From contig NZ_BBJF01000009.1 of assembly GCF_000739735.1 (NCBI RefSeq), positions 186,001 through 250,000 on the forward strand: a stretch of DNA of 64,000 bases. The letters run 5' to 3'. The stretch comes from Paraburkholderia ginsengisoli NBRC 100965. GTDB lineage: Bacteria; Pseudomonadota; Gammaproteobacteria; Burkholderiales; Burkholderiaceae. Below are positions 9,131 through 18,029 of the stretch, piece after piece. The notes beneath the pieces were generated by a model. The model had not been told where the DNA came from, did no database searches, and saw only the letters and a list, made by a program, of their open reading frames with translations. Position 1 is the stretch's first letter, and every line of letters starts with the position of its first letter. The position numbers were made by a program, and so were the translations under genes.

Positions 9131-9658
9131 TTACCGCCAGTCCGTCGCCACGTCGTCGGGATCGGCCAGCGTCAATCCCGACGCGGGCAACGGCAGCGCC
9201 GTCTTGTAGCGCACCTGCTTGAGCGCGAAGCTCGACCGGATATTGGAGATGCCCGGAATTTTCGTCAGATGATCGACGATGAACCGTTCGAGCGTCTGCA
9301 TGTCCGGCATCACCACGCGCAGCAGATAATCGGCATCGCCGGTCATCAGGTAGCACTCCATCACCTCGGGCCGCTCGGCAATTGCCTGCTCGAAGCGCAA
9401 CAGCGCATCCTCAACCTGTTTTTCCAGGCTCACCTGAATAAACACGTTGATGCGCAGCCCGAGCGGCTCCGGGTTCAGCAGCGTGACCTGCTGCTTGATG
9501 AGGCCGAGCTTTTCGAGCGCCCGCACGCGATTGAAGCAGGGCGTCGGCGACAGATTCACCGAACGCGCCAGGTCCGCATTGGTGATGCGCGCATTCTGCT
9601 GCAACTGGCTCAGGATCCCGATGTCGATGCGGTCCAGCCGTCGGGGTGACGTGCTCAT
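9131..9658 (-). CDS. Lrp/AsnC-family transcriptional regulator
   Basis: 175 residues. The N-terminal winged HTH includes LDRIDIGILSQLQQNARITNADLARSVNLSPTPCFNRV. The C-terminal RAM domain, which binds amino-acid ligands, includes YLMTGDADYLLRVVMPD. ATG 9658 fits the usual Lrp N-terminus; an upstream in-frame extension is not Lrp-like. It is divergent from the PDH-type E1 gene at 9811, the same arrangement as MdeR and MdeB in pseudomonad methionine catabolism. Control of that gene, perhaps in response to a branched or sulfur amino acid, is inferred. Confidence 0.93.
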   Translation of the reverse strand: MSTSPRRLDRIDIGILSQLQQNARITNADLARSVNLSPTPCFNRVRALEKLGLIKQQVTLLNPEPLGLRINVFIQVSLEKQVEDALLRFEQAIAERPEVMECYLMTGDADYLLRVVMPDMQTLERFIVDHLTKIPGISNIRSSFALKQVRYKTALPLPASGLTLADPDDVATDWR

Positions 9659-9724
9659 AGATGAAATATTCCGTGACGGGCGATAAAACCGGAATAAATA
9701 GCCTATCCTAAGGCACAACCACAA

Positions 9725-9746
9725 GCAAATGAGATGCTCATTTTGC
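9725..9746. promoter_or_regulatory. Candidate Lrp operator
   Basis: The near-perfect inverted repeat GCAAATGAG-ATG-CTCATTTTGC (one extra T in the right arm) lies between the divergent Lrp and E1 genes. A second weaker symmetry, ATATTCC...GGAATAAAT, lies at about 9666-9700. AT-rich imperfect palindromes are typical of Lrp-family sites. The role is inferred from position. Confidence 0.5.
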
Positions 9747-9810
9747 GGGCACGTAGCTACCATGGAATCACTCGATCCTGAGCCGAACGCGTCGAAGCGG
9801 GAGTGGTGTG

Positions 9811-12579
9811 ATGACGGATTTGTCCAGTGGTAGCGAGCAGTTGCGGTCGTTGAACGAGCCGGTTGTCGACAGCGCGGAGCCGCGCGATGCGGTCACCAGC
9901 GCCGACACCCACATCGACCCCGACCCGCAGGAAACCGCCGAATGGCTGGAAGCGCTCGACGCGGTCGTCGAGCACGTCGGCCGCGAGCGCGCGCAGTTTC
10001 TGTTCGACCGGCTCGCGAGCCATGCGCTGACGCTCGGCGTCGAATCGGCGCGCAGCAACGTCACGCCGTACCAGAACACGATCCCATTCGACCAGCAGCC
10101 GCGCTATCCGGGCGACCTCGAACTCGAAGAACGGCTCGCCGGCGCGCTGCGCTGGAACGCGCTCGCGATGGTGATGCGCGCGAACCAGGCTTACGGCGAA
10201 CTGGGCGGCCATATCGCGAGCTACGCGTCGGCGGCGGACCTGTTCGAAGTCGGCTTCAACCATTTTTTCCGCGCCGCTGCGCCGGACGGCGAGCCGGGCA
10301 CGGGCGACCTCGTCTACTTCCAGCCGCATTCGTCGCCGGGCGTGTATGCGCGGGCTTACCTCGAAGGCTTCCTGTCCGACGAGCACCTGCGGCATTACCG
10401 CCGCGAGATCGGCGGGCCGGGCTTGTGTTCGTATCCGCATCCGTGGCTGATGCCGGACTTCTGGCAGTTCCCGACCGGCTCGATGGGCATCGGCCCGATC
10501 AACGCGATCTACCAGGCGCGCTTCATGCGGTACCTCGCCAACCGCGGCCTCGCACAAACGGCGGGGCGCAAGGTGTGGGGCTTCTTCGGCGACGGTGAAA
10601 TGGACGAGCCCGAATCGACCGGCGCGCTGTCGATCGCCGCGCGCGAAGGGCTCGACAACCTGGTGTTCGTGATCAACTGCAATTTGCAGCGGCTCGACGG
10701 TCCGGTGCGCAGCAACGGCCGCATCATCGACGAACTGGATGCGCACTTCGTTGGCGCCGGCTGGAACGTGATCAAGGTCGTGTGGGGCTCGGACTGGGAC
10801 GCGCTGTTCTCGCGCGACCGCACCGGCGCATTGCTGCGCGCGTTCGCGCAAACCGTCGACGGCCAGTTCCAGACCTTCTCCGCGAACGACGGCGCGTACA
10901 ACCGCGAGCGCTTCTTCGGCCAGAACCCGGAGCTTGCCGCGCTCGCCGCGCAATTGAGCGACGACGACATCGACCGCTTGCGCCGCGGCGGTCATGACGT
11001 GCGCAAGCTGCACGCGGCTTACGCGAAGGCGCTCGCGCATCGCGGCCAGCCGACGGTGATCCTCGCGAAGACGATGAAGGGCTTCGGCATGGGCGCAACG
11101 GGCCAGGGCCGCATGACCACGCATCAGCAGAAGAAGCTCGGCTTCGACGACCTCAAAGCGTTTCGCGACCGCTTCCGCCTGCCGCTCAGCGATGCGGATG
11201 TCGAGCAACTGACGTTTTACAAACCAGCGGAAGACAGCCCGGAAATGCAGTACCTGCATGCACGCCGGGCGGCTCTCGGAGGCTATCTGCCCAGAAGGCG
11301 GCGAGCTGCATCGGCGGGGCTGATCGTCCCGCCGGTGTCCTCATGGGGGCAATTCGCGCTGGACGCGAACGGCCGCGAGATGTCCACGACGATGGCGTTG
11401 GTACGCATGCTCACTGCGTTGCTGAAAGACGCGCAGGTCGGTCCGCGCGTGGTGCCGATCGTCGCCGACGAGGCACGCACGTTCGGCATGGCGAACATGT
11501 TCCGCCAGGTCGGCATCTATTCGCCGCTCGGACAGCTGTACGAGCCGGAAGACCTCGGCTCGATGCTGTACTACCGCGAGGACACGCAGGGGCAGATTCT
11601 CGAAGAGGGCATTTCGGAGGCGGGCGCGGTGTCGTCGTGGATCGCGGCGGCCACGTCGTACAGCGTGCACGATCTGCCGATGCTGCCGTTCTACATCTAC
11701 TACTCGATGTTCGGTTTCCAGCGCATCGGCGACCTGATCTGGGCGGCGGCCGACCAACGCGCGCGCGGTTTCCTGATCGGCGCGACGTCGGGCAAGACGA
11801 CGCTCGGCGGCGAGGGCTTGCAGCATCAGGACGGTTCGAGCCATTTGGCTGCATCGACGATTCCGAACTGCCGCGCGTACGATCCCGCGTTCGCGTACGA
11901 GGTGGCCGCGATCGTCGACGAAGGGATACGCGAGATGGTCGAAGCGCAACGCGACGTGTTCTATTACATCACCGTGACGAACGAGAACTACGCGCAGCCT
12001 TCGGTGCCGGGTGGTGATCTCGCGGTGATGCGGGAAGGGATTCTGAAGGGCATCTATCCGCTGGCCGGCGCTCACGCGCATGAAGCAGCGCAAGTGCAAT
12101 TGCTCGGCGCGGGCGCGATTCTCGGCGAGGTGATCGCCGCGCAGCAGATGTTGCGTGACGAGTGGCGGATCGACGCCGCCGTGTGGAGCGTGACGAGCTT
12201 CAGCGAATTGCAGCGCGACGGCATGGCGGCGGAACGGCTCGCGCGTCTGGGCGAAGCGGACGATGCGCCGTATGTCACGCGAGCGCTCGCAGACTCGCGA
12301 GGGCCGGTGATTGCCGCGACGGACTATGTTCGCGCGGTGCCCGAGCTGATTCGCGCGTATGTGCCGCGCCGCTACGTGACGCTCGGCACCGATGGCTTCG
12401 GCCGCAGCGATACGCGCCAGGCGTTGCGCGAGTTCTTCGAAGTGGACCGCAAGGCGATCGTGCTGGCCGCGTTGAAGGCGCTCGCGGACGAAGGCGCAAT
12501 CGAGGCTCGCGTGCTGGACGAAGCGCGCGGCAAATATCGCGGTGATGCGCCGGTCGGTGCGGCGCCGTGGCAATGCTGA
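9811..12579 (+). CDS. Homodimeric pyruvate-dehydrogenase-type E1 component (solo paralogue)
   Basis: 922 residues, a full-length alpha2-type 2-oxoacid dehydrogenase E1 like AceE. The thiamine diphosphate motif runs from GDGE near residue 260 to NCNLQRLDGPV. It also has the AceE-like SHPHPWLMP-type segment (SYPHPWLMPDFWQFPTGS) and GLQHQDGSSH. It would decarboxylate a 2-oxoacid and pass the acyl group to a lipoyl E2, but no E2 or E3 gene adjoins it, so it must borrow a partner. Pyruvate or 2-oxobutyrate (as for MdeB) are the likely substrates. Ribosome site GGGAG at 9799-9803; an in-frame GTG three bases upstream is the alternative start. Confidence 0.9.
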   Translation: MTDLSSGSEQLRSLNEPVVDSAEPRDAVTSADTHIDPDPQETAEWLEALDAVVEHVGRERAQFLFDRLASHALTLGVESARSNVTPYQNTIPFDQQPRYPGDLELEERLAGALRWNALAMVMRANQAYGELGGHIASYASAADLFEVGFNHFFRAAAPDGEPGTGDLVYFQPHSSPGVYARAYLEGFLSDEHLRHYRREIGGPGLCSYPHPWLMPDFWQFPTGSMGIGPINAIYQARFMRYLANRGLAQTAGRKVWGFFGDGEMDEPESTGALSIAAREGLDNLVFVINCNLQRLDGPVRSNGRIIDELDAHFVGAGWNVIKVVWGSDWDALFSRDRTGALLRAFAQTVDGQFQTFSANDGAYNRERFFGQNPELAALAAQLSDDDIDRLRRGGHDVRKLHAAYAKALAHRGQPTVILAKTMKGFGMGATGQGRMTTHQQKKLGFDDLKAFRDRFRLPLSDADVEQLTFYKPAEDSPEMQYLHARRAALGGYLPRRRRAASAGLIVPPVSSWGQFALDANGREMSTTMALVRMLTALLKDAQVGPRVVPIVADEARTFGMANMFRQVGIYSPLGQLYEPEDLGSMLYYREDTQGQILEEGISEAGAVSSWIAAATSYSVHDLPMLPFYIYYSMFGFQRIGDLIWAAADQRARGFLIGATSGKTTLGGEGLQHQDGSSHLAASTIPNCRAYDPAFAYEVAAIVDEGIREMVEAQRDVFYYITVTNENYAQPSVPGGDLAVMREGILKGIYPLAGAHAHEAAQVQLLGAGAILGEVIAAQQMLRDEWRIDAAVWSVTSFSELQRDGMAAERLARLGEADDAPYVTRALADSRGPVIAATDYVRAVPELIRAYVPRRYVTLGTDGFGRSDTRQALREFFEVDRKAIVLAALKALADEGAIEARVLDEARGKYRGDAPVGAAPWQC

Positions 12580-12654
12580 GTAGTGGGCCTGGCTGAGAAG
12601 AGGGTTTGACAAGCGGGTAGGGTGCAAGCGACGCGAATCGCCCATTACGCCGCG

Positions 12655-12694
12655 AAAAAAAAACGCGCCCGGTAAACCTCCCGGACGCGTTTTT
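12655..12694. terminator. Bidirectional terminator between the E1 gene and wspR
   Basis: The arms AAACGCG...CCGG and CCGG...CGCGTTT are flanked by a run of nine A on the left and five T on the right. It sits between convergent genes and can serve both. Confidence 0.8.
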
Positions 12695-12740
12695 CGTTCG
12701 CACGCAGCGGGTTCATTGACACCGCTGCCGCCCGCCGCGA

Positions 12741-13850
12741 TCACCCACTCACCGCCACCTGATTCTTCCCATCCCGCTTCGCGCGATACAACCCGACGTC
12801 GGCGGCTTCGATCAGCGTCGTCACCGGCTCAGTGGACGACGGCACGAGCGTCGCCGCGCCGATGCTGATCGTCACCACGCCGGTCGCCGAACCCGAATGT
12901 GGGATCGCGAGCCCTTCGATCGCGAGGCGGATCTTTTCCGCGAGCAGATGCAAGCCGCCCGCCGATGTTCCCGGCACCACCACCGCGAACTCCTCGCCGC
13001 CGAAGCGCGCCGCGAGATCGGGCGAGCGTCCGAGGCACGACTCGACCGTTTGCGCGACGCGTTTGAGCACCTCGTCGCCGGCGACGTGTCCGTAGGTGTC
13101 GTTATAGGCCTTGAAGTTGTCCACATCGATCATCAGGAAGCCGAGGCCGGTTTTGTCGCGCGTGCCGCGACGCCATTCGGCGGCCAGATACTGATCGAGG
13201 TAGCGGCGGTTCGACAAACCCGTCAGCCCGTCCGAATGCGTGAGCCGCTGTAATTCGAGGTTGGTCGCGAGCAACTGCTGTTGCGATTGGCGCAGCGCCT
13301 GGTAAGCCTCGTCGCGCTGCAGCAGGTTCAGATACGAGCGCGAGTGGTAGCGAATCCGCGCGATCAGCTCGATACGATCCGGCAGCTTCACCAGATAGTC
13401 GTTCGCGCCGGCGGCAAAGGCCGCGCTTTTCACGAGCGGCTCTTCCTTCGTCGACAGCACGATGATCGGGATGTCACGCGTCGCCGGATTCTGCCGGTAT
13501 TGCCGCACCAGCGTGAGCCCGTCGGTGCCCGGCATCACGAGGTCTTGCAGGATCACGGTCGCGCGCGTTTCCTCGGCGCACAGCACCGCCTCTTCGGGCG
13601 ACGCGCAATAGTGGAAGTCGACGCTCGCTTCATCGGCCAGCGCCTGGCGGATCGCCTCGGCGATGATCGCCTGGTCGTCGACCAGCAACACCATGATCGG
13701 GCACTCGGCGGCGGGCGGATTACCGAGGATGCGCGCCAACGCGTCGTCGACGGCGAGGTTGGGCGCGTCCTCCGCGAGTGCCTGCGCAGTCGCGTCGTGT
13801 TCTGCGAGGCCTCGCGCGGCGGCATTCTGATGCGGTTTAGGAGTGTCCAT
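12741..13850 (-). CDS. wspR: WspR: response regulator diguanylate cyclase
   Basis: 369 residues. A receiver domain begins at about residue 52 (MVLLVDDQ, phospho-acceptor in VILQDLVMPGTDG), followed by a coiled linker and a GGDEF domain. The active site is GGEEF in ARFGGEEFAVV, and the product-inhibition I-site RSPD lies five residues before it, so both activity and feedback control look intact. When phosphorylated by WspE it makes cyclic-di-GMP, promoting biofilm and exopolysaccharide. Last gene of the wsp operon, 59 bp after wspF. The roughly 50-residue N-terminal extension before the receiver is not conserved. Confidence 0.95.
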   Translation of the reverse strand: MDTPKPHQNAAARGLAEHDATAQALAEDAPNLAVDDALARILGNPPAAECPIMVLLVDDQAIIAEAIRQALADEASVDFHYCASPEEAVLCAEETRATVILQDLVMPGTDGLTLVRQYRQNPATRDIPIIVLSTKEEPLVKSAAFAAGANDYLVKLPDRIELIARIRYHSRSYLNLLQRDEAYQALRQSQQQLLATNLELQRLTHSDGLTGLSNRRYLDQYLAAEWRRGTRDKTGLGFLMIDVDNFKAYNDTYGHVAGDEVLKRVAQTVESCLGRSPDLAARFGGEEFAVVVPGTSAGGLHLLAEKIRLAIEGLAIPHSGSATGVVTISIGAATLVPSSTEPVTTLIEAADVGLYRAKRDGKNQVAVSG

Positions 13851-13909
13851 GATGTTCAGCCAGAATGAATGTCAGTGAATCGGCTCGTCGGTGTTGGCCA
13901 GGGTGCGTT

Positions 13910-14926
13910 CTATCGTGCATTCACCGCCGCGGCGAGCGCGGCGGCAATCCGTGGCAACGGCAGGATCGAGGCGGCCGCGTTGAGCGCGGCGGCCGCCTTC
14001 GGCATGCCGTACACCGCGCTGGTCGCCTCGTCCTGCGCAATGGTGTGATAGCCCTTGGTGCGCATCGCCTTGAGTCCGATCGCGCCGTCGCGGCCCATGC
14101 CGGTCAGCAGCACGCCGATCGCGCGCGCGGGCCAGCGTGCCACCAGGCTGTGAAAAAACACGTCGACGGAAGGGCGGTACGGCGTCTCTTCCGGCACGCG
14201 CGTATAGCCGAGCACGTCGGGTAGCTTCAGATGCAGATGATCGTCGGTGGCGGCGAGCAACACCACGCCCGCTTGCGGCCGGTCGCCTTCGCGCGCGATC
14301 CGCACCGGCAGCGCCGATTGCTGGTTCAGCCAGTCCGCCATGCCGGCGGCGAACGCCGCGTCGACGTGCTGCACGATCACGACCGCCGCGTTGAAGTCCT
14401 TCGGCAGCCCGGCGAGCAGCGTCGCGAGCGCGGCCGGTCCGCCCGCCGATGCGCCGATCGCCACCAGCGGCATATCGCGATTCGTCGCGCGCGCGCTGCT
14501 CGCCGATGCCGCCGCGCCCGGCGCATGGCGTTCCTTGACGAGCGCGCCGATGCGGTCGATCTTCGCGAGCAGCGTGGCGATGCTCCTGTGCGCATCGGGG
14601 CCGCTCAGCGACGGCGTGTCGACGGCGTCGAGCGCGCCCGCGCCCATCGCTTCGTAGACGCGCCACGCGTTAGCGCCCACGTCGACGGTGACGATCAGGA
14701 TCGCGCACGGCGCGCGCGCCATGATGCGGCGCGTGGCCTCGATCCCGTCGACGTTCGGCATCACGAGGTCCATCAGCACGATGTCGGGCCGTTGCGCGGC
14801 GCAGAAATCGACCGCCTGCAGGCCGTCCTGCGCGACCCACAGCAAGTCGTAATCGGCACGCGCCGAGAGCGCGCGTCGCAGCGCCTCGACGGCGAGCGGC
14901 ATGTCGTTGACGATTCCGATCTTCAT
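13910..14926 (-). CDS. wspF: WspF: CheB-type chemoreceptor methylesterase
   Basis: 338 residues. The receiver domain at 1-120 has its phospho-site in DIVLMDLVMPNVDG. The methylesterase domain carries the catalytic triad segments GASAGGPAAL (Ser), VQHVDAAFAAGMADWL (His) and LTGMGRDGA (Asp). It removes methyl groups from WspA and resets signalling; loss of WspF in pseudomonads and Burkholderia gives wrinkly colonies through excess cyclic-di-GMP. All catalytic residues appear intact here. The start is only 5 bp after the wspE stop. Confidence 0.95.
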   Translation of the reverse strand: MKIGIVNDMPLAVEALRRALSARADYDLLWVAQDGLQAVDFCAAQRPDIVLMDLVMPNVDGIEATRRIMARAPCAILIVTVDVGANAWRVYEAMGAGALDAVDTPSLSGPDAHRSIATLLAKIDRIGALVKERHAPGAAASASSARATNRDMPLVAIGASAGGPAALATLLAGLPKDFNAAVVIVQHVDAAFAAGMADWLNQQSALPVRIAREGDRPQAGVVLLAATDDHLHLKLPDVLGYTRVPEETPYRPSVDVFFHSLVARWPARAIGVLLTGMGRDGAIGLKAMRTKGYHTIAQDEATSAVYGMPKAAAALNAAASILPLPRIAAALAAAVNAR

Positions 14927-14931
14927 CCGTT

Positions 14932-17352
14932 TTACCCGTAGGCCTCGCCGATCAAATCACGCACTGCATCGAGCAGCGCTTCGTCATGAAAGCTGCCTTT
15001 CGCCAGATAATAATCCGCGCCGGCGTCGAGGCCCGCGCGCCGATCTTCTTCGCGATCCTTGTACGACACGATCATCACCGGTAGTGCGTGCAATTGCGGA
15101 TCGCGCTTGATTAGCGTGACGAGTTCGATGCCGTCCATGCGCGGCATGTCGATATCGGTGATGACGAGATCGAAGCGCTCGCCGCGCACCGCGTTCCAGC
15201 CGTCCATGCCGTCGACGGCAATCGTCACGTCGTAACCGCGCGTGGCCAGCAGCTTGCGTTCGAGCTCGCGCACGGTGAGCGAATCGTCGACCACCAGCAC
15301 GCGCCGCGCGGCGCGTTGCGCGCTCAAGGCGCCGCCGTGCTGCGCGTGCTTCAGGGCGCCACCGGCCACCAGCCGTTCGACCGAACGCAGCCAGTCGTCG
15401 ACATCGGCGATCAGTACCGGATCGCCGTTCTCCATCAGCGCGCCCGCCGTGATGTTGCGGATCTTGCCCAGCCGCGGGTCAAGCGGCTGCACGACCAGCA
15501 TCCGCTCACCGAGAAAACGGTCGACCACCACGCCGTAGGTTTGCGGACCGTCGCCGATCACCATCATGCAGACGGCGCCGCTGTCGTCGGCGGGCGGCGC
15601 GGTGTCGAGAATCTGATGCGCGGTGACGACGCCGATGCGCTGCCCGGCGAACGCGATGTGCTGATGGCCTTCGAGCAGTTCGATGTCCGCGCGGTTCACC
15701 TGCAACGTGCGATTCACGTGCGCGAGCGGGACCGCGTACGGCTCGCCGGCGACTTCAATCAACAGGCTGCGGATCACCGACAGCGTGAGCGGCAACTGCA
15801 ATTGCACCCGCGTGCCGAGGCCCGGCTCATGCGTGATCCGCACCGTGCCGCGCACGCGCTTGACGACGTCGTGGACCGCATCGAGTCCGACGCCGCGGCC
15901 CGATACTTCGGTCACCTGATCGCGCAGCGAGAAGCCGGGCAGAAACAGGAATTCGAGCAGCTCGGCTTCAGAGAGACGCGCGGCGGTTTCCTCGCTCGCC
16001 AGTTTCTTGCGCACGATCGACGCACGCAGCGCGTCGAGATCGATGCCCGCGCCGTCGTCGGATACGGTAATCAGCAACGCGCCGGCGGTGTGGCGCGCGT
16101 CGAGCGTGAGCGTGCCTTCTTCCGGCTTGCCGCGCGCGAGCCGCACGGCGGGCGCCTCGATGCCGTGGTCGAGCGCGTTGCGCAGCATGTGACCGAGCGG
16201 CGCTTCGAGCAGATCGAGAATGTCGCGGTCGACCTGGGTCGATTCGCCGACCAGTTGCCAGCGCACTTGCTTGCCGAGCGATCGCGCGACGTCGCGCACC
16301 ATCCGCGCGAGCCCGCCGGTGCCGTCACCGAACGGACGCATCCGGCATTGCAGCGCGGCGTCGTAAAGCTGTTGCGACAGATGCGTCGAGCGTCGATCGA
16401 AGCTCTCCAGATCGGCTAGCCGGTCGGCGAGCAGATGTTGCGATTCGGCGGTGAGGCGGCGCAGTTCTTCAAGCGCGGCTTGCGCGCGCGGATCGAGCTT
16501 CAGATCGGCGAGCGTTTCGTGCAACTGATCGAGCGCGCGCGTGCTGTCGCGCTGGACGCGCTTGACCCGCAGCATCGATTGCGCGAAGGGTTTCAGCCAG
16601 CGCGATTCGACCAGCGATTCGCCGGACAGCGACAGTAGCCGGTCGAGGTTATCGGCGCGCACGCGCAGCATGCGGCCAGGTTCGGTGGTGTTGCTGCCGG
16701 TGCTTGCGGGCACGGGCGGTATGTCGGTCGTGACGTTCGCGGGGCTTTCGAGGTTCAGCGGTATCGCGGGTGTGGCGGATGTGGCCGTCGCTGTGGCTTC
16801 GGCGCGTAGCGCGTCGGCCAGCAGGTTGAAGGCTGCATCGGAATCGCCAGCGGCATCTGCGGATGTGTCGGTGCGTGCCGCTGGCGCTCCGACGACCGCA
16901 CGAGGCGCAGGCGTCGCAACCACCGGCGACGCCACGTCCCGCCGCAACGCCGACCCATGCGGCGCCACGCCCGCCATGCGCGCCTGCAGCGCAGCTACGC
17001 AGGCGCTGACCGCGTCGCGCGCGGACTCGTCTTCATCGTTGCCGATGCGCGCGATGATATCGACGCCACGCAGCAGTTCATCGATCCACGCGGCGTCGAG
17101 CAGCACGCGGCCTTCCTGCGCGGCGACGAAGCAGTCCTCCATCGCATGCGCGAGTTCGACGCCGACCTGCACGCCGACGATGCGTGCCGCTCCCTTCAGC
17201 GAATGCGCGGCGCGCATGCACGCTTCGAGCGCGGCGGCATCGCCGGGCGTGCGGTCGAGCACGAGCAGGCCGTCATTGAGCACGCGCGCCTGGGTGCGCG
17301 CTTCCTCGCGGAAGAGATCGATCAGCGAAGGACGGCGCGGATCGTCGATCAT
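14932..17352 (-). CDS. wspE: WspE: hybrid CheA-type histidine kinase with receiver
   Basis: 806 residues. Order of domains: Hpt with phospho-His in RAAHSLKGAARIVG (about H50), an Ala/Pro-rich linker (about 130-240), dimerisation helices, HATPase (N-box HMLRNALDHGIEAP, DDGAGIDLDAL, VSGRGVGLDAV), CheW-like domain, and a C-terminal receiver (VLVVDDSLTVRELERKLL, DLVITDIDMPRMDG). It phosphorylates WspR and WspF on input from the WspA array. The ATG overlaps the wspD stop as ATGA, implying translational coupling. Longer in-frame upstream codons would run through wspD and are rejected. Confidence 0.95.
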   Translation of the reverse strand: MIDDPRRPSLIDLFREEARTQARVLNDGLLVLDRTPGDAAALEACMRAAHSLKGAARIVGVQVGVELAHAMEDCFVAAQEGRVLLDAAWIDELLRGVDIIARIGNDEDESARDAVSACVAALQARMAGVAPHGSALRRDVASPVVATPAPRAVVGAPAARTDTSADAAGDSDAAFNLLADALRAEATATATSATPAIPLNLESPANVTTDIPPVPASTGSNTTEPGRMLRVRADNLDRLLSLSGESLVESRWLKPFAQSMLRVKRVQRDSTRALDQLHETLADLKLDPRAQAALEELRRLTAESQHLLADRLADLESFDRRSTHLSQQLYDAALQCRMRPFGDGTGGLARMVRDVARSLGKQVRWQLVGESTQVDRDILDLLEAPLGHMLRNALDHGIEAPAVRLARGKPEEGTLTLDARHTAGALLITVSDDGAGIDLDALRASIVRKKLASEETAARLSEAELLEFLFLPGFSLRDQVTEVSGRGVGLDAVHDVVKRVRGTVRITHEPGLGTRVQLQLPLTLSVIRSLLIEVAGEPYAVPLAHVNRTLQVNRADIELLEGHQHIAFAGQRIGVVTAHQILDTAPPADDSGAVCMMVIGDGPQTYGVVVDRFLGERMLVVQPLDPRLGKIRNITAGALMENGDPVLIADVDDWLRSVERLVAGGALKHAQHGGALSAQRAARRVLVVDDSLTVRELERKLLATRGYDVTIAVDGMDGWNAVRGERFDLVITDIDMPRMDGIELVTLIKRDPQLHALPVMIVSYKDREEDRRAGLDAGADYYLAKGSFHDEALLDAVRDLIGEAYG

Positions 17353-18029
17353 CCGAGACTCCGGTTCAGCGTGTCGAACAGCGCGTCGGCGTCGAGCAGG
17401 CCGACGCTCATGCCGCGCCATGGCGCGACCGCGCGCGTGTGTGCAGCCGCCGTTTGCGACAGCGTCGCGGGCGGCGCGCAGAACGTGGACGGCGCGAGCC
17501 AATGCACGCCGTCGACCTGATCGACGGGAAACACCGCGTGCTCTTCCGCGCGTGACACCACCAGCAGACGCGGCAGATCGTGCCGCACGCGCTCGTCGCG
17601 CACGGCACTGTCGGTTTCGAAACCGAGCAGATGCGCGAGCGACAGACACACCAGCAATTCGCCCTGCACATTGACCACGCCGAGCACCGCGCGATGCTGC
17701 CGATGCGGCAGCGTGTGAATGGGCCGCGTCTGCACGATGCGTTTGAAGATCGGCGTAGGCAGCGCGAGCCATTCGCCGCCGATACGGAACACGAGGAACG
17801 ATTCGTTCGCCCCATGCGCGTCGTGCCGCTGTTGCACCGGTGCGCGCAGTTCGTGGCGCGACAGATCCACGCGCGGAATCGGCTGTTCGAGCAGTTTGGC
17901 AGCAGCGGCTTCGAACACGGGGCAATTGAGGCAGCGCACGTACTCGACCAGCCGCTCGCACGACGAATCGCCGCGCACGCCGATGCGGTTCCAGCAATCG
18001 TCGAAGCCCACTCCGCGAACGTCAGTCAC
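17349..18029 (-). CDS. wspD: WspD: CheW-type coupling protein
   Basis: 226 residues. An N-terminal stretch with cysteines (ECVRCLNCPVF-like: YVRCLNCPVFEAAAAKLL) precedes a CheW domain from about residue 75 (FLVFRIGGEWLALPTPIFKRI, LGVVNVQGELLVCLSL). It links the WspA receptor to the WspE kinase in the membrane array. The start is GTG at 18029, overlapping the wspC stop by 8 bp, and its stop overlaps the wspE ATG by 4 bp. Confidence 0.93.
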   Translation of the reverse strand: MTDVRGVGFDDCWNRIGVRGDSSCERLVEYVRCLNCPVFEAAAAKLLEQPIPRVDLSRHELRAPVQQRHDAHGANESFLVFRIGGEWLALPTPIFKRIVQTRPIHTLPHRQHRAVLGVVNVQGELLVCLSLAHLLGFETDSAVRDERVRHDLPRLLVVSRAEEHAVFPVDQVDGVHWLAPSTFCAPPATLSQTAAAHTRAVAPWRGMSVGLLDADALFDTLNRSLG

